DNA of 64,000 nt from Bacteroidota bacterium (lineage in GTDB: Bacteria > Bacteroidota > Bacteroidia > Chitinophagales > Chitinophagaceae), in the NCBI GenBank assembly GCA_023418315.1, contig JAEZZY010000057.1, positions 8,812 through 72,811 on the forward strand, in the 5' to 3' direction. The position numbers and the translations under genes were made by a program. The notes beneath the pieces were generated by a model that was not told where the DNA came from, did not search any database, and saw only the letters and a list, made by a program, of their open reading frames with translations. Shown here piece by piece: positions 23,321 to 31,468 of the stretch. The stretch's first letter is position 1; each line of letters begins with the position of its first letter.

Positions 23321-23959
23321 TTATGCTTCTTCCGCTACGGGTTCTTCGGAGAACAATTTAGCAGCGCTTTCGGTAAAAATCAGCACGTTTGCGTTCATCA
23401 GATCATAGGTGTTCATATCGCTAAGAACGGTTGCTTTATGATCTTTCAGATTGCGGGAGCTGAGGTAAACGCTGGCATTGTACTCAGGCAATACCACCAA
23501 TGCTTTTCTATTATCGCCTTTTAAAGCGGTAATGGAGGCAGCGAAATCTTTAGTCTTAGGCGCGTCCATGTTCCAATCTTCCACCACTACGATTTTGTTT
23601 TCGCGGGCTTTGTAAGAAAGAGCAGACATTTTAGCGAGGTCTTTCACCTTACGGTTCAGTTTGAAACCGTAATCGTGCGGTTTAGGACCATTTACTGTAC
23701 CACCACCTTTATAAAGAGGGTTGCGGATATTACCTTTACGGGATCCACCGGTACCTTTTTGACGGTGCAGTTTCTTGGAAGAGCCGTGTACTTCCGCACG
23801 GGTTTTGGTGCCGTGCGTACCTTGGCGCTGTGCAGCCAGATATTGCTTCACTGCGAGGTAGATACAATGATCGTTAGGCTCGATACCGAATATCTCATCC
23901 GGCAGTTCTACAGAACGACCTACTTTACCACCTTTACTATTTAAAATCTCTATTTGCAT
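23321..23959 (-). CDS. rplD: 50S ribosomal protein L4 (uL4)
   Basis: This 212-aa protein contains HGTKTRAEVHGSSKKLHRQKGTGGSRKGNIRNPLYKGGGTV, the long tunnel loop of uL4, followed by KLNRKVKDLAKMSALSYKARE. The acidic C-terminus (EEPVAEEA) is somewhat extended. In E. coli L4 autoregulates this operon; no such leader structure was recognised here. Confidence 0.96.
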   Translation of the reverse strand: MQIEILNSKGGKVGRSVELPDEIFGIEPNDHCIYLAVKQYLAAQRQGTHGTKTRAEVHGSSKKLHRQKGTGGSRKGNIRNPLYKGGGTVNGPKPHDYGFKLNRKVKDLAKMSALSYKARENKIVVVEDWNMDAPKTKDFAASITALKGDNRKALVVLPEYNASVYLSSRNLKDHKATVLSDMNTYDLMNANVLIFTESAAKLFSEEPVAEEA

Positions 23960-24000
23960 AGCTTTATTTTTCTCCCCGCAGTTGCCTGCAGGCTATACAT

Positions 24001-24618
24001 TTAATTCTGAATTAAAACAATAGAACCGTTATGACCCGGCACGGAGCCTGCTACCAATATATAGTTCTTGTCAGGGAATACTTTTATTACACGCAATCCT
24101 TTCGTTTTCACCTGATCGCCACCCATACGGCCTGCCATGCGCATGCCTTTGAATACACGGCTTGGATAAGACGAACCGCCTATAGAACCCGGAGCGCGCT
24201 GACGATCGTGCTGACCGTGAGAAGCCTCGCCCACACCGGCAAAACCGTGGCGTTTTACCACCCCTTGGAAACCTTTACCTTTGGTAGTACCGATTACGGA
24301 TACTTTCTCACCTTCGGCGAAAATTTCACAAGTAAGGGCTTCACCTACCTGTTTGTCTATAGAGCAATTGCGGATTTCTTTTACGATGGACTTAGGCGTT
24401 GTATTTGCCTTAGCGAAGTGATTGAGGAGCGCTTTGGGAGTGTTTTTTTCTTTTGCCTCGCCGAAAGCAATCTGAAGGGCGTCGTAACCGTCGGTATCAA
24501 CAGTTTTCTTTTGCGTAACCACACATGGACCGGCTTCGATGATGGTACAAGCGGTTTGCTTGCCATTGGGTTCGAAGACACTCGTCATGCCGATTTTTTT
24601 ACCAATTATACCTTTCAT
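24001..24618 (-). CDS. rplC: 50S ribosomal protein L3 (uL3)
   Basis: The 205-aa protein starts MKGIIGKKIGMTSVFEPNG and carries GTTKGKGFQGVVKRHGFAGVGEASHGQHDRQRAPGSIGGSSYPSRVFKGMRMAGRMGG, the uL3 loop that reaches the peptidyl-transferase centre. The Gln of SHGQ.. is at the usual methylation site. The 41-nt spacer to rplD has no tandem repeat. Confidence 0.97.
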   Translation of the reverse strand: MKGIIGKKIGMTSVFEPNGKQTACTIIEAGPCVVTQKKTVDTDGYDALQIAFGEAKEKNTPKALLNHFAKANTTPKSIVKEIRNCSIDKQVGEALTCEIFAEGEKVSVIGTTKGKGFQGVVKRHGFAGVGEASHGQHDRQRAPGSIGGSSYPSRVFKGMRMAGRMGGDQVKTKGLRVIKVFPDKNYILVAGSVPGHNGSIVLIQN

Positions 24619-24707
24619 TTTATAATGTTTGAGTTAAGCGCCCGGTTGCTGTTCGCAATTCGGGATTAACCGTTTTTCATTTAGTTTTAAAGAACAAAAG
24701 CTATTTA

Positions 24708-25013
24708 TCAAGCTTTGATTTCTACTTCCACACCGCTTGGCAAGTCTAATTTAGACAATGCATCTACTGTGCGGGAAGAAGAGGTGTATATATCCAACAA
24801 GCGCTTGTGGGTGCAAAGTTGGAACTGCTCACGCGATTTTTTATTAACGTGCGGTGAGCGCAATACCGTAAAGATCTTCTTGTCGGTAGGCAAAGGAATA
24901 GGGCCGGTAACCACTGCTCCTGTGTTGCGCACCGTTTTTACGATTTTCTCTGCAGATTTATCTACCAGGTTGTGATCGTAAGACTTCAGTTTTATTCTGA
25001 TACGCTGTGACAT
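24708..25013 (-). CDS. rpsJ: 30S ribosomal protein S10 (uS10)
   Basis: This 101-aa protein starts MSQRIRIKLKSYDHNLVDKSAEKIVKTV and ends LDLPSGVEVEIKA, full-length uS10. It belongs to the 30S head and in E. coli also serves as NusE in antitermination. It is the first gene of the operon, 39 nt after a complete consensus promoter. Confidence 0.97.
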   Translation of the reverse strand: MSQRIRIKLKSYDHNLVDKSAEKIVKTVRNTGAVVTGPIPLPTDKKIFTVLRSPHVNKKSREQFQLCTHKRLLDIYTSSSRTVDALSKLDLPSGVEVEIKA

Positions 25014-25052
25014 ACTTATAAATAACTTCTACCCGTTAAAAATTTGGGACTG

Positions 25053-25083
25053 CAAAGGTAAGCGTTGTTTTATTTCTACCAAA
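25053..25083 (-). promoter_or_regulatory. Promoter of the S10 operon
   Basis: On the minus strand, TTTG (25083-25080), a 19-nt spacer and TACCTTTG (25060-25053) match the Bacteroidota consensus exactly. The rpsJ ATG is at 25013. Confidence 0.85.
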
Positions 25084-25421
25084 TTTATTTTGAAAGATTT
25101 TTGGAAAATGTTTGTTGTCCAAGCTGAGGAATACCGATTGCGCTTTAGTGGCGATGGCACCGTTCAAAGGGAGGATGCGGATTGATCTTTTTACATGGAG
25201 CGTTTTGTGGATTGCAAATCCACTTTATCAGTAGTTCGGAATGCGCTTCGCTTGCAGACAGCTTGTATCAGCTAGGTTTACAAGTGGTGGAGCATAAACT
25301 AAAATTTTTGCTATGTTATCCTCCTTTCTATTCATACTTTGCTATTTTCTACTATAGGTATTCTAATAGGCATTTATTTAATTATGTGTAGTGTAAAGAT
25401 TAAGGAATTGGATAGAAAAAA
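25084..25421. other. Intergenic region upstream of rpsJ with degenerate repeats
   Basis: No convincing gene is seen. It holds the second copy of the 20-nt dispersed repeat (25147-25166) and a short palindrome, GTGGATT/AATCCAC around GCA, near 25206-25222. This is the kind of GGATTGCAAATCC phrase I recall from interspersed Bacteroidota repeats. The rest is AT-rich. ORFs of 60-90 codons here have poor composition or non-ATG starts and were not called. Confidence 0.5.
25147..25166. repeat. 20-nt dispersed repeat, copy 2
   Basis: AGTGGCGATGGCACCGTTCA differs by one base from the copy at 20143-20162. The two flank the 5' half of the S10 operon, about 5 kb apart in the same orientation. Confidence 0.7.
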
Positions 25422-25736
25422 TTATTTTTCATTATTCTTATCTTTATTTTCTTCCTTTTCTTTCTCTATCTGCGCCTTCCTCGCTTTTCTATGTTCTTCA
25501 ATCAACTTTTTCGTTTTTCTTGACCTTTCAGCATACATACTATTCGTACTCATTAGTACAACGTCATCATTTGACCGTGATAGAATATCTTTGATATGAT
25601 TTAGTTCTGCACGATAATAAGCCCACTTTACACCGTTTAACCCATCTTCACAAATCATTCGATAATGATTTAGCGCATTTTCCAATGTGATCATCTCACA
25701 ATCATTTAAAACAATGGTATAAGCGTATGTTGTCAT
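25422..25736 (-). CDS. Small protein of unknown function
   Basis: The 104-aa protein has a folded-looking N-terminal part (TIVLNDCEMITLENALNHYRMIC, then VKWAYYRAELNHIKDILSR, about residues 7-55) and a highly charged Lys/Glu helix at the C-terminus (about 70-104). No family is recognised. It has no signal peptide or membrane helix. An antisense frame on the plus strand is Phe/Ser/Leu-rich and starts with TTG, so the minus reading is preferred. TACTTTAG near its start is a weak -7 candidate. Confidence 0.6.
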   Translation of the reverse strand: MTTYAYTIVLNDCEMITLENALNHYRMICEDGLNGVKWAYYRAELNHIKDILSRSNDDVVLMSTNSMYAERSRKTKKLIEEHRKARKAQIEKEKEENKDKNNEK

Positions 25737-25801
25737 GGAGTATATTTTTTATTTCACTGTTACTAAAGTAAGATTTTTACGTATGTCAAAGTGAAAATTT
25801 T

Positions 25802-26350
25802 TTACGGGTTAAAGATATTTTCATCATAATAACACAGCTTGCCGTTCACGACCCGCGCAGGTGATGTATAAGGATGCTCTTCGGCTTTATCTGCTGCCAT
25901 TATATGCATCACTTTCCAGCCTTTCGCTTTCAGGTAATCAGAGATCATGGAGCGATGACATCGCCACCATACTGCTTCGGAGCACATATAAGCGGTTGGT
26001 TGTTTCAAAGCCATAGCTTGCAGCGCTGCCATAGCAGCTTCAAACTCTTTTGTTTCCATATAATCTGCATATCCTCTGAATGAACTGTTCCGCCAACGAT
26101 TATTTTTCGAATCCTGCTGCACTTTTCTTCTCCCACCAAGGTCTTCCAGATGAATGTAGCTGATAGCCCATTCCGGCAAAGCTGCGGTAAGATTTTCTTT
26201 ATTAAAATGAGGATATTTGCGCGATGCCGGGAAACGCCTTACATCCACCAATCTCCTGATACCAAAGGATTGCAGCATCTTTATAAAGTATTCCAGCGTA
26301 TGGACGGAGTGTCCGATGGTGTAAATGATGTTATATTTTTCTTCTTCCAT
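25802..26350 (-). CDS. DUF488 domain protein
   Basis: The 182-aa protein has the DUF488 pattern: YTIGHSVHTLEYFIKMLQSFGIRRLVDVRRFPASRKYPHFN near the N-terminus and AYMCSEAVWWRCHRSMISDYLKAKGWKVMHIM near the C-terminus, with the CSE...CHR pair. The family is widespread and its function is unknown. A role in nucleic-acid or sulfur chemistry has been suggested from the Cys residues but is not shown here. It stands alone in an otherwise sparse region. Confidence 0.9.
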   Translation of the reverse strand: MEEEKYNIIYTIGHSVHTLEYFIKMLQSFGIRRLVDVRRFPASRKYPHFNKENLTAALPEWAISYIHLEDLGGRRKVQQDSKNNRWRNSSFRGYADYMETKEFEAAMAALQAMALKQPTAYMCSEAVWWRCHRSMISDYLKAKGWKVMHIMAADKAEEHPYTSPARVVNGKLCYYDENIFNP

Positions 26351-26725
26351 CAGCGCTTATCTTTGTAATCTTCCTTAAACTCTTCTTTACTCCCTATTTA
26401 AAACATTAACTTGATGAGACGGTTATAAAATTAGTATAATTCTGCGGAATGTTATATCCGTTTTGCGAACGTATAATCAAGTGTTTTTAACGTTTAGACA
26501 GCTTATTTTTTGCTATCTTAGCCCGTTCATGAAACATCTGCAACATACTATCATGTCTTGTACCGCTTTCTCTACAAAGCTGGGCATGGGCTGTGTTTCC
26601 TCTAATTTTCCCTTTTACCGCGGTAACACCAGGGACTTCTAATACCGTGACCCGATCCTTTTTATAGCCCGGATGGGGGCCGGTCGGTTATTATATATTT
26701 TATCACATTTAAAAAATTATTTATC
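26351..26725. other. 375-nt region without a confident gene
   Basis: A plus-strand TATCTTTG (26358-26365) and a weaker TATCTTAG (26514-26521) fit the -7 element and point into this gap. The second lies 7 nt before a 37-codon ORF at 26529-26642 (MKHLQHTIMSC..). Further on is a GC-rich patch with CCGG repeats near 26668-26686 in AT-rich DNA. A small RNA or short peptide is possible, but nothing was recognised. Confidence 0.4.
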
Positions 26726-26950
26726 ATGTCTAAAAGTCTTCCAAGATTTTCAGCGCAAACTATTTTTGCGCTGGGTCTTTTCATCCTAAATATTTTCATT
26801 CTGACGCTATCGGTTATTAGCGGTATTATATGGCTATGCGCCTTATCGGTAACGGTGTCTTTGGTATTCCTATCTCTATATGGTTTGGTGCGGCAGGTCC
26901 TCCACACACAGTCAAAGTGGACACGATTCCTACGAAAGAATGCAGGTTAG
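26726..26950 (+). CDS. Small membrane protein, hypothetical
   Basis: The 74-aa ORF (ATG 26726) encodes two adjacent hydrophobic helices (about residues 11-33 and 37-58) followed by a basic tail (QSKWTRFLRKNAG), consistent with a small inner-membrane protein with a cytoplasmic C-terminus. No family is recognised. The region upstream is AT-rich and non-coding. Antisense ORFs exist, but this one has an ATG and a sensible membrane topology. Moderate confidence only. Confidence 0.45.
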   Translation: MSKSLPRFSAQTIFALGLFILNIFILTLSVISGIIWLCALSVTVSLVFLSLYGLVRQVLHTQSKWTRFLRKNAG

Positions 26951-27024
26951 AATACACCCGGATTGCCGGGTTATGATCAAGCTGCGGTTTCATAATGGCG
27001 CTTATACGGTATATACAACGGCAT

Positions 27025-27059
27025 AAAAAAACCCGACAAGCAGGGGCACCTGTCAGGTT
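27025..27059 (-). terminator. Terminator of the fasciclin gene, AACCTGACAGG stem
   Basis: On the minus strand AACCTGACAGG (27059-27049) pairs fully, with two G-T pairs, with CTTGTCGGGTT (27040-27030), followed by T residues to 27025. It shares its word with 16013-16049 and 31827-31855. Confidence 0.8.
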
Positions 27060-27092
27060 GTGGCAGCTTCGCTACGCAAACCGTGTACACTA

Positions 27093-27650
27093 TCACTCAG
27101 GCAGCAGCACCTGATCCACCGCATAAATGATACCGTTGGAAACCGGTATAGCGGCTATGATTTTGGCTTTTCCGTTTATCATAATCTGCCCGTCGGCTTT
27201 GGTAATGGTAATATTGCCACCGCTTGCCTGCCCTATGCGTTGCCCGTCTTGCAGCATATCTTCTTTAAAAACCCCTATGGACACGTGGTATTGCAGAATG
27301 TCGGAGAGTTTTTCTTTGTTTTCATCTTTCATCAGATTGTCCACCGTGCCGGCGGGCAATTGGTCGAAAGCAGTATTGGTAGGCGCGAATACGGTGAAGG
27401 GCCCTGCATTGCTCAGCGCATCTACCAATTCCGCTTGTTTTACAGCAGCTACCAGGGTAGAATGGTCTTTGCTGTCCATTGCTGCTTGCACAATGTTTTT
27501 CTGACTTACGTCGTCTTTTACCGCAGATTGTCCTCCGCCGGTAGTTTCTGTCTGAGTTGCTTCTTGATTTTGTGATGGTGCTTGCTCTTCGCTGCATCCG
27601 GCGGCAAACAGAGCAAGGAAGGCTGCCGGAATAATAATGTGCTTTTTCAT
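27093..27650 (-). CDS. Fasciclin (FAS1) domain lipoprotein
   Basis: From ATG 27650 the 185-aa protein has a lipoprotein signal (MKKHIIIPAAFLALFAAGC, lipobox AAGC with Cys19), a Gln/Thr-rich linker, and one FAS1 domain (about residues 55-184). That domain includes FTVFAPTNTAFDQLPAG, LQYHVSIG and a NGIIYAVDQVLLP end. FAS1 domains mediate adhesion. The longer frame to 27710 lacks a signal at its start. It ends in its own hairpin terminator. Confidence 0.9.
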   Translation of the reverse strand: MKKHIIIPAAFLALFAAGCSEEQAPSQNQEATQTETTGGGQSAVKDDVSQKNIVQAAMDSKDHSTLVAAVKQAELVDALSNAGPFTVFAPTNTAFDQLPAGTVDNLMKDENKEKLSDILQYHVSIGVFKEDMLQDGQRIGQASGGNITITKADGQIMINGKAKIIAAIPVSNGIIYAVDQVLLPE

Positions 27651-27826
27651 GGAATAAATAATTTTTATGCACATAAAATTATCTACCCTATGTACAGCGT
27701 TATATGACATTAATCATAAACAGAACAAACATGACCAGAATCATTTTTTTAGGTAAAAAACGCTTACGCTAATCAGTATAAATTGAGCGTACTATAGGAG
27801 CTGCATTTTATCCCATTCAACGTGCT

Positions 27827-28366
27827 TTACCAGTTCATCCGCTGCCGTAGCGAACGTATTTGCTCCATGTGGTGGCGTCCATGCCATGCATAAAGGTCGG
27901 TCATTTCCCAAAGCGGCACATAGCGTTCATGTTCGGGATGGAAATAGCTGCGCTGCCAGTCATCTTCCTGCATATTGCAGAGCGTACTTACCCAGCGACG
28001 ATGCAGCGCATGGAGCAGGGTAATGGAAATATTAACCGGCACATGCTGTACATCAGGCAGCTCCGCCCATAGTTTTTCTTCATAGGGCTTCACAACGGGA
28101 TGGTCTTCGGTGAGGGTAAGTTTCAGACGAATATAGGCGTTCATGTGACTGTCGGCAATGTGGTGTATCACTTGATTGACCGTCCAGCCGCCTTCCCTGT
28201 AAGGAGTATCCAATTGAGCGGCATCCAGATTTTCTATAACGGCATCCAGCCAGGAAGGAAGCGCCTCAATTGCGGCAATCCATTCGGTGCGCATTTCCGG
28301 TTCGTAGCGCTCAAGGGGTTGAAACCTGCCTATCGGGTAGGCATACTGTTCATGACCATCATCCAT
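27827..28366 (-). CDS. YfiT-like DinB-superfamily protein (putative thiol transferase)
   Basis: From ATG 28366 the 179-aa protein starts MDDGHEQYAYPIGRFQPLERYEP. It has the YfiT/DinB four-helix pattern with metal-ligand His residues in VIHHIADSHMNAYIR (about 60-74) and YAWHGRHHMEQI near the C-terminus. Bacillus YfiT-like proteins are called bacillithiol S-transferases or metal-dependent hydrolases. Bacillithiol is plausible in Bacteroidota but not shown here. The open frame reaches a TTG at 28390, but that lies inside the -7 element TATCTTTG, so ATG 28366 is preferred. Confidence 0.88.
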   Translation of the reverse strand: MDDGHEQYAYPIGRFQPLERYEPEMRTEWIAAIEALPSWLDAVIENLDAAQLDTPYREGGWTVNQVIHHIADSHMNAYIRLKLTLTEDHPVVKPYEEKLWAELPDVQHVPVNISITLLHALHRRWVSTLCNMQEDDWQRSYFHPEHERYVPLWEMTDLYAWHGRHHMEQIRSLRQRMNW

Positions 28367-28387
28367 AGGAATGAAAATTAATTGCGG

Positions 28388-28395
28388 CAAAGATA
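28388..28395 (-). promoter_or_regulatory. -7 element TATCTTTG for the YfiT-like gene
   Basis: A perfect TAnnTTTG on the minus strand lies 21 nt before ATG 28366 and immediately after the stop codon of the upstream DUF3298 gene. Confidence 0.6.
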
Positions 28396-29547
28396 CTATT
28401 TGCTGCCAGTTATTCGCTTTTTAAACGCGGCTGTGAGGTAAGGGTCTAAAAGCGTATAGGGAATAAACACTTCTATCTGCCCCACTGCATAAGGCGCTAC
28501 TTCATAGGGATTGTACAAAAAATTTAATCCTTTTTCATTGAGGTAAAAATTATCGGTAACAGCAAGATGCTTTTCAAACAACCATTCCGTAAGCGGCTTA
28601 GGTGCAGGAAGGTGATAATCTTTGCGGAATTGCTGTTCTAAGAGTTGCTGCAACGAAGCGCTGTCGGCAACTACCACATCCTGCAACGTCCATTTCTTTT
28701 TGCCGGCCACATCATAGTTGGAAAAAAAGCTTCCATAATTTCCATGTGCCCCGCCGGTATAAGAAAAATAAGCCTGCTCTATTACCACCCATCCGTTTTC
28801 GTTATAGCGAATGGAATAATGCGTGGTGGCATCGTAATGCAAATGATAGGGATAGTCTTCTTTACGTCCGGCATAGTCCTTTACGATTTCGGCATTCTCC
28901 TTCCTGTAATCTGCAAAATAACGTGCGTTATTCGCTTTTATCCGCTCGTCTATAGTTCCGGTGGCATTCTTTTCGGAAACTGATTCTTTTATCTGTTCAT
29001 TCAGCCACCCGGCATCTTCATTCTTTGCGGATGCTATAGGGATTTTATAGCCGGATGAAGCAAAGGGAGCGTTCGGGTCCTCCGTCAGCATGGCGGTATC
29101 CAGGTATTTTTTCATCTCAAAAGCGTATGCGCCCGCAGGATATTTTTCCTGTAACGAAATCGGATGTTTCTTATCTGCAAGGCTCCATTCGCCCACGAGT
29201 TTTTCACCTGAAAAAGCGCAGTGCAATTGCGGATCACCTACATCGGAATAGCTATTTCCTACGGGATATTCATGCAACAATAAACTGTCCTTGCCTATAA
29301 ACTTACCGGATAAAGCAATAGGCTTTCCGATGGCAGTATAGTAATAATGTCCGTTGCAGTTGCTATCGTCTTTTTCCAGATACACCACTACGGCTTGCCC
29401 GGCAATCGTGCCTTCATAGCGCTTGTAAAATGAAGCGGCAGTGTGCGATGCTTGCGCAGAGAAGGTAGAAGAATCTGCCGGAGCGCTATCTGCACAAGAG
29501 GCGAAAGCAATAGCGGGTGTCATAAAAAAAAGAAGGAATCTATTCAT
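28396..29547 (-). CDS. DUF3298 (RsiV-like) lipoprotein
   Basis: From ATG 29547 the 383-aa protein begins MNRFLLFFMTPAIAFASC, a lipoprotein signal with Cys18. The second half has the DUF4163/DUF3298 arrangement: HLHYDATTHYSIRYNENGWVVIEQAYFSYTGGAHGNYG, then WTLQDVVVADSASLQQLLEQQF, and EVFIPYTLLDPYL near the end. RsiV, an anti-sigma factor with this fold, binds lysozyme. Bacteroidota members are mostly uncharacterised surface lipoproteins. The longer frame to 29601 lacks a signal peptide. Confidence 0.85.
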   Translation of the reverse strand: MNRFLLFFMTPAIAFASCADSAPADSSTFSAQASHTAASFYKRYEGTIAGQAVVVYLEKDDSNCNGHYYYTAIGKPIALSGKFIGKDSLLLHEYPVGNSYSDVGDPQLHCAFSGEKLVGEWSLADKKHPISLQEKYPAGAYAFEMKKYLDTAMLTEDPNAPFASSGYKIPIASAKNEDAGWLNEQIKESVSEKNATGTIDERIKANNARYFADYRKENAEIVKDYAGRKEDYPYHLHYDATTHYSIRYNENGWVVIEQAYFSYTGGAHGNYGSFFSNYDVAGKKKWTLQDVVVADSASLQQLLEQQFRKDYHLPAPKPLTEWLFEKHLAVTDNFYLNEKGLNFLYNPYEVAPYAVGQIEVFIPYTLLDPYLTAAFKKRITGSK

Positions 29548-29681
29548 AAAAACGATTTGAGTTTTAGGTAAAATGATGAATGCCGTGTTGCGTTGGCACA
29601 TCCGCGATCACCAACATACAAAATATATTTTTAGTTATTAGGGAATGCGGGCATTTTGCAAAAAAAGGATTGATGAAGTTC

Positions 29682-29720
29682 AACCCAATTAACCATGCAA
29701 CCCAATCAACCTACTTAACC
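29682..29720. repeat. AACC-centred short repeats downstream of ridA
   Basis: AACC recurs five times with start-to-start distances of 9, 8, 9 and 9 nt (29682, 29691, 29699, 29708, 29717), immediately after and slightly into the 3' end of ridA. It resembles the short-period arrays of the S10 operon but is weaker. Confidence 0.5.
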
Positions 29721-30091
29721 GCTATCATGCTGATTTCCACATTTACGCCACGGGGCAACCCTGCTACCTGCACCGTTTCCCGCGCCGGAAAATCATGCGT
29801 GAAATACTTGGCATATACTTCATTCACCTGAGCGAATTTCCCCATGTCCATCAGAAAAATACTAGTTTTAATGACGTTGCTAAAATCCATCTCTGCCGCT
29901 TCCAATATCGCTTTCAGATTGCCCATTACCTTTTCGGTTTCAGTAGCTATATCGCCTTGATAAAGCGTACCGTCTTTGGCATCCAGCGCTATTTGCCCGG
30001 AGATAAACAGCATTCCATTCACCATCACCGCCTGATTATAAGGTCCTATAGGAGCGGGTGCATTGCCTGTATTGATAATTTTCTTTTCCAT
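29711..30091 (-). CDS. ridA: RidA family (YjgF/Rid) reactive-intermediate deaminase
   Basis: This 126-aa protein is full-length RidA: GPYNQAVMVNGMLFISGQIALD (16-37), then KTSIFLMDMGKFAQVNEVYAKYF, and FPARETVQVAGLP with Arg104 at the place of the catalytic Arg of active RidA. It hydrolyses 2-aminoacrylate-type enamines to keto acids and ammonia. It is divergent from tsaB, with 41 nt between the start codons. Confidence 0.93.
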   Translation of the reverse strand: MEKKIINTGNAPAPIGPYNQAVMVNGMLFISGQIALDAKDGTLYQGDIATETEKVMGNLKAILEAAEMDFSNVIKTSIFLMDMGKFAQVNEVYAKYFTHDFPARETVQVAGLPRGVNVEISMIAVK

Positions 30092-30095
30092 TCTT

Positions 30096-30121
30096 CAAAA
30101 ATAACGGGAAACGTACATTTG
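30096..30121. promoter_or_regulatory. Divergent -7 elements for ridA (minus) and tsaB (plus)
   Basis: TATTTTTG on the minus strand (30103-30096) and TACATTTG on the plus strand (30114-30121) both fit TAnnTTTG. They lie in the 41-nt gap and leave leaders of only a few nucleotides for each gene. Confidence 0.6.
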
Positions 30122-30132
30122 CGCATCAGAAG

Positions 30133-30792
30133 ATGGCTTACATTTTACATATAGACACTTCCACGCAAACGGGACGGGTAGCACTTGCCTACAACGGAGA
30201 GGAAATTTCCAAACGGATAAATGCCGAAGAACGCGACCATGCTTCGGTGATTAACGATTATATAGAGGCTGTACTGAAAGATGCTGGAATAAAGTTTGAC
30301 GAACTGGATGCCGTGGCGGTCATCGGCGGGCCAGGCTCCTACACGGGTTTGCGCATCAGTCTTGCTACTGCGAAAGGATTATGTTATGCCCTGCAAAAAC
30401 CCTTACTGATGCACAACCGGCTTCATCTGATGTGCCTGCAAAAAATAGAAGAACAACCGGGGTACGATTCCTACATCAGCCTGCTGCCGGCAAGGGAAAA
30501 TGAGTTTTTTACAGCCGCCTATAATGGCTTCAAAGAATGTATCTATCCGCCACAACATATTCATCAAAAAGAATTAGAGGAGTTGCTCGGTAGCTTACAA
30601 GGCAAGATTCTTCTTTCAGGCAATGCCGCTCTCACGTTGCCTACTTTTATCAGTTATATGCCTGCTGCCAATTTTAGCGAGCAGATTTGGTATGAACAAA
30701 CCCATGAAGATTTTCAAGAAAAAAAATTTGCTGATCTCGCGGCAGCTACACCTTTTTATCTCAAAAGCGTTTATACCACTCAAAAAAAATAG
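30133..30792 (+). CDS. tsaB: tRNA threonylcarbamoyladenosine biosynthesis protein TsaB
   Basis: The 219-aa ASKHA-fold protein has ILHIDTSTQTGRVAL at the N-terminus and VAVIGGPGSYTGLRISLATAKGLCYAL (about 56-82), the TsaB signature. With TsaD and TsaE it forms the complex that puts t6A at position 37 of ANN-decoding tRNAs. It is alone here and divergent from ridA. Confidence 0.93.
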   Translation: MAYILHIDTSTQTGRVALAYNGEEISKRINAEERDHASVINDYIEAVLKDAGIKFDELDAVAVIGGPGSYTGLRISLATAKGLCYALQKPLLMHNRLHLMCLQKIEEQPGYDSYISLLPARENEFFTAAYNGFKECIYPPQHIHQKELEELLGSLQGKILLSGNAALTLPTFISYMPAANFSEQIWYEQTHEDFQEKKFADLAAATPFYLKSVYTTQKK

Positions 30793-30898
30793 TCTGCCGG
30801 TTTTGCGTCGTTTTTTACCGCATCACCCTAAGTTAAAAAATCTGTTTATATTATGGAATCTTTCAACTCTTTCATCTTACCATCAAGTTTAGCTTCTT

Positions 30899-31468
30899 TT
30901 GCCTGCCTTCCCACATAGCGACCTCACCGACGAAGATTTGTTGCAGCGTTACCGCCAAAGCAATGAAAAGGAATGGCTGGGTATTCTGCTACAGCGTTAT
31001 ACCTTGCTGTTGCTCGGTGTAGGGATGAAGTATCTGAAAGACAAACACGCTGCCGAAGATGCGGTTCAACAAGTGTTCCTAAAAACCTTTACCCATCTCC
31101 CTCCCGATCCTGTAGCCAATTTCAAAGGCTGGCTCTATATACTCATGCGCAATCACTGTCTGCAACTACTGCGCACCAAAGAGCATTTTGCGCCTGAGGA
31201 ACAGCTCCAATACATCCGGGATGAAACTACCCATAGCCAAGAACAACTGGAAAAAGAAACCTCGCTCACGCAAATGCACGAAGCGCTTGCAGAGCTAAAA
31301 GCAGAACAACGCTTGGTCATCGAACTTTTTTATCTAAAAAAGCAAAGCTACCAACAGATTATGGAGCGCACGGGATTTAACTTCATGCAGGTAAAAAGTT
31401 ATATTCAGAACGGAAAGCGTAATTTGAAACTAATCCTGACCCAAAAACTGAATCAACCACATAAATGA
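30899..31468 (+). CDS. ECF-type RNA polymerase sigma factor
   Basis: The 189-aa protein has sigma-70 region 2 (LLQRYRQSNEKEWLGILLQRY, then YLKDKHAAEDAVQQVFLKTFTHLP) and region 4 (LAELKAEQRLVIELFYLKKQSYQQIMERTGFNFMQVKSYIQNGKRNLK). The only upstream start in frame is TTG 30899; a stop lies at 30890 and the next Met is well inside region 2. Its stop overlaps the ATG of the next gene by 4 nt, the usual link between an ECF factor and its anti-sigma. The regulon is unknown. Confidence 0.88.
   Translation: MPAFPHSDLTDEDLLQRYRQSNEKEWLGILLQRYTLLLLGVGMKYLKDKHAAEDAVQQVFLKTFTHLPPDPVANFKGWLYILMRNHCLQLLRTKEHFAPEEQLQYIRDETTHSQEQLEKETSLTQMHEALAELKAEQRLVIELFYLKKQSYQQIMERTGFNFMQVKSYIQNGKRNLKLILTQKLNQPHK

Noticed and set aside
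25182..25599. Two plus-strand ORFs of 69 and 86 codons upstream of rpsJ
   Set aside because: The first lies on degenerate repeat sequence. The second starts with TTG, is antisense to the 25422-25736 gene and is dominated by Phe/Ser/Leu.
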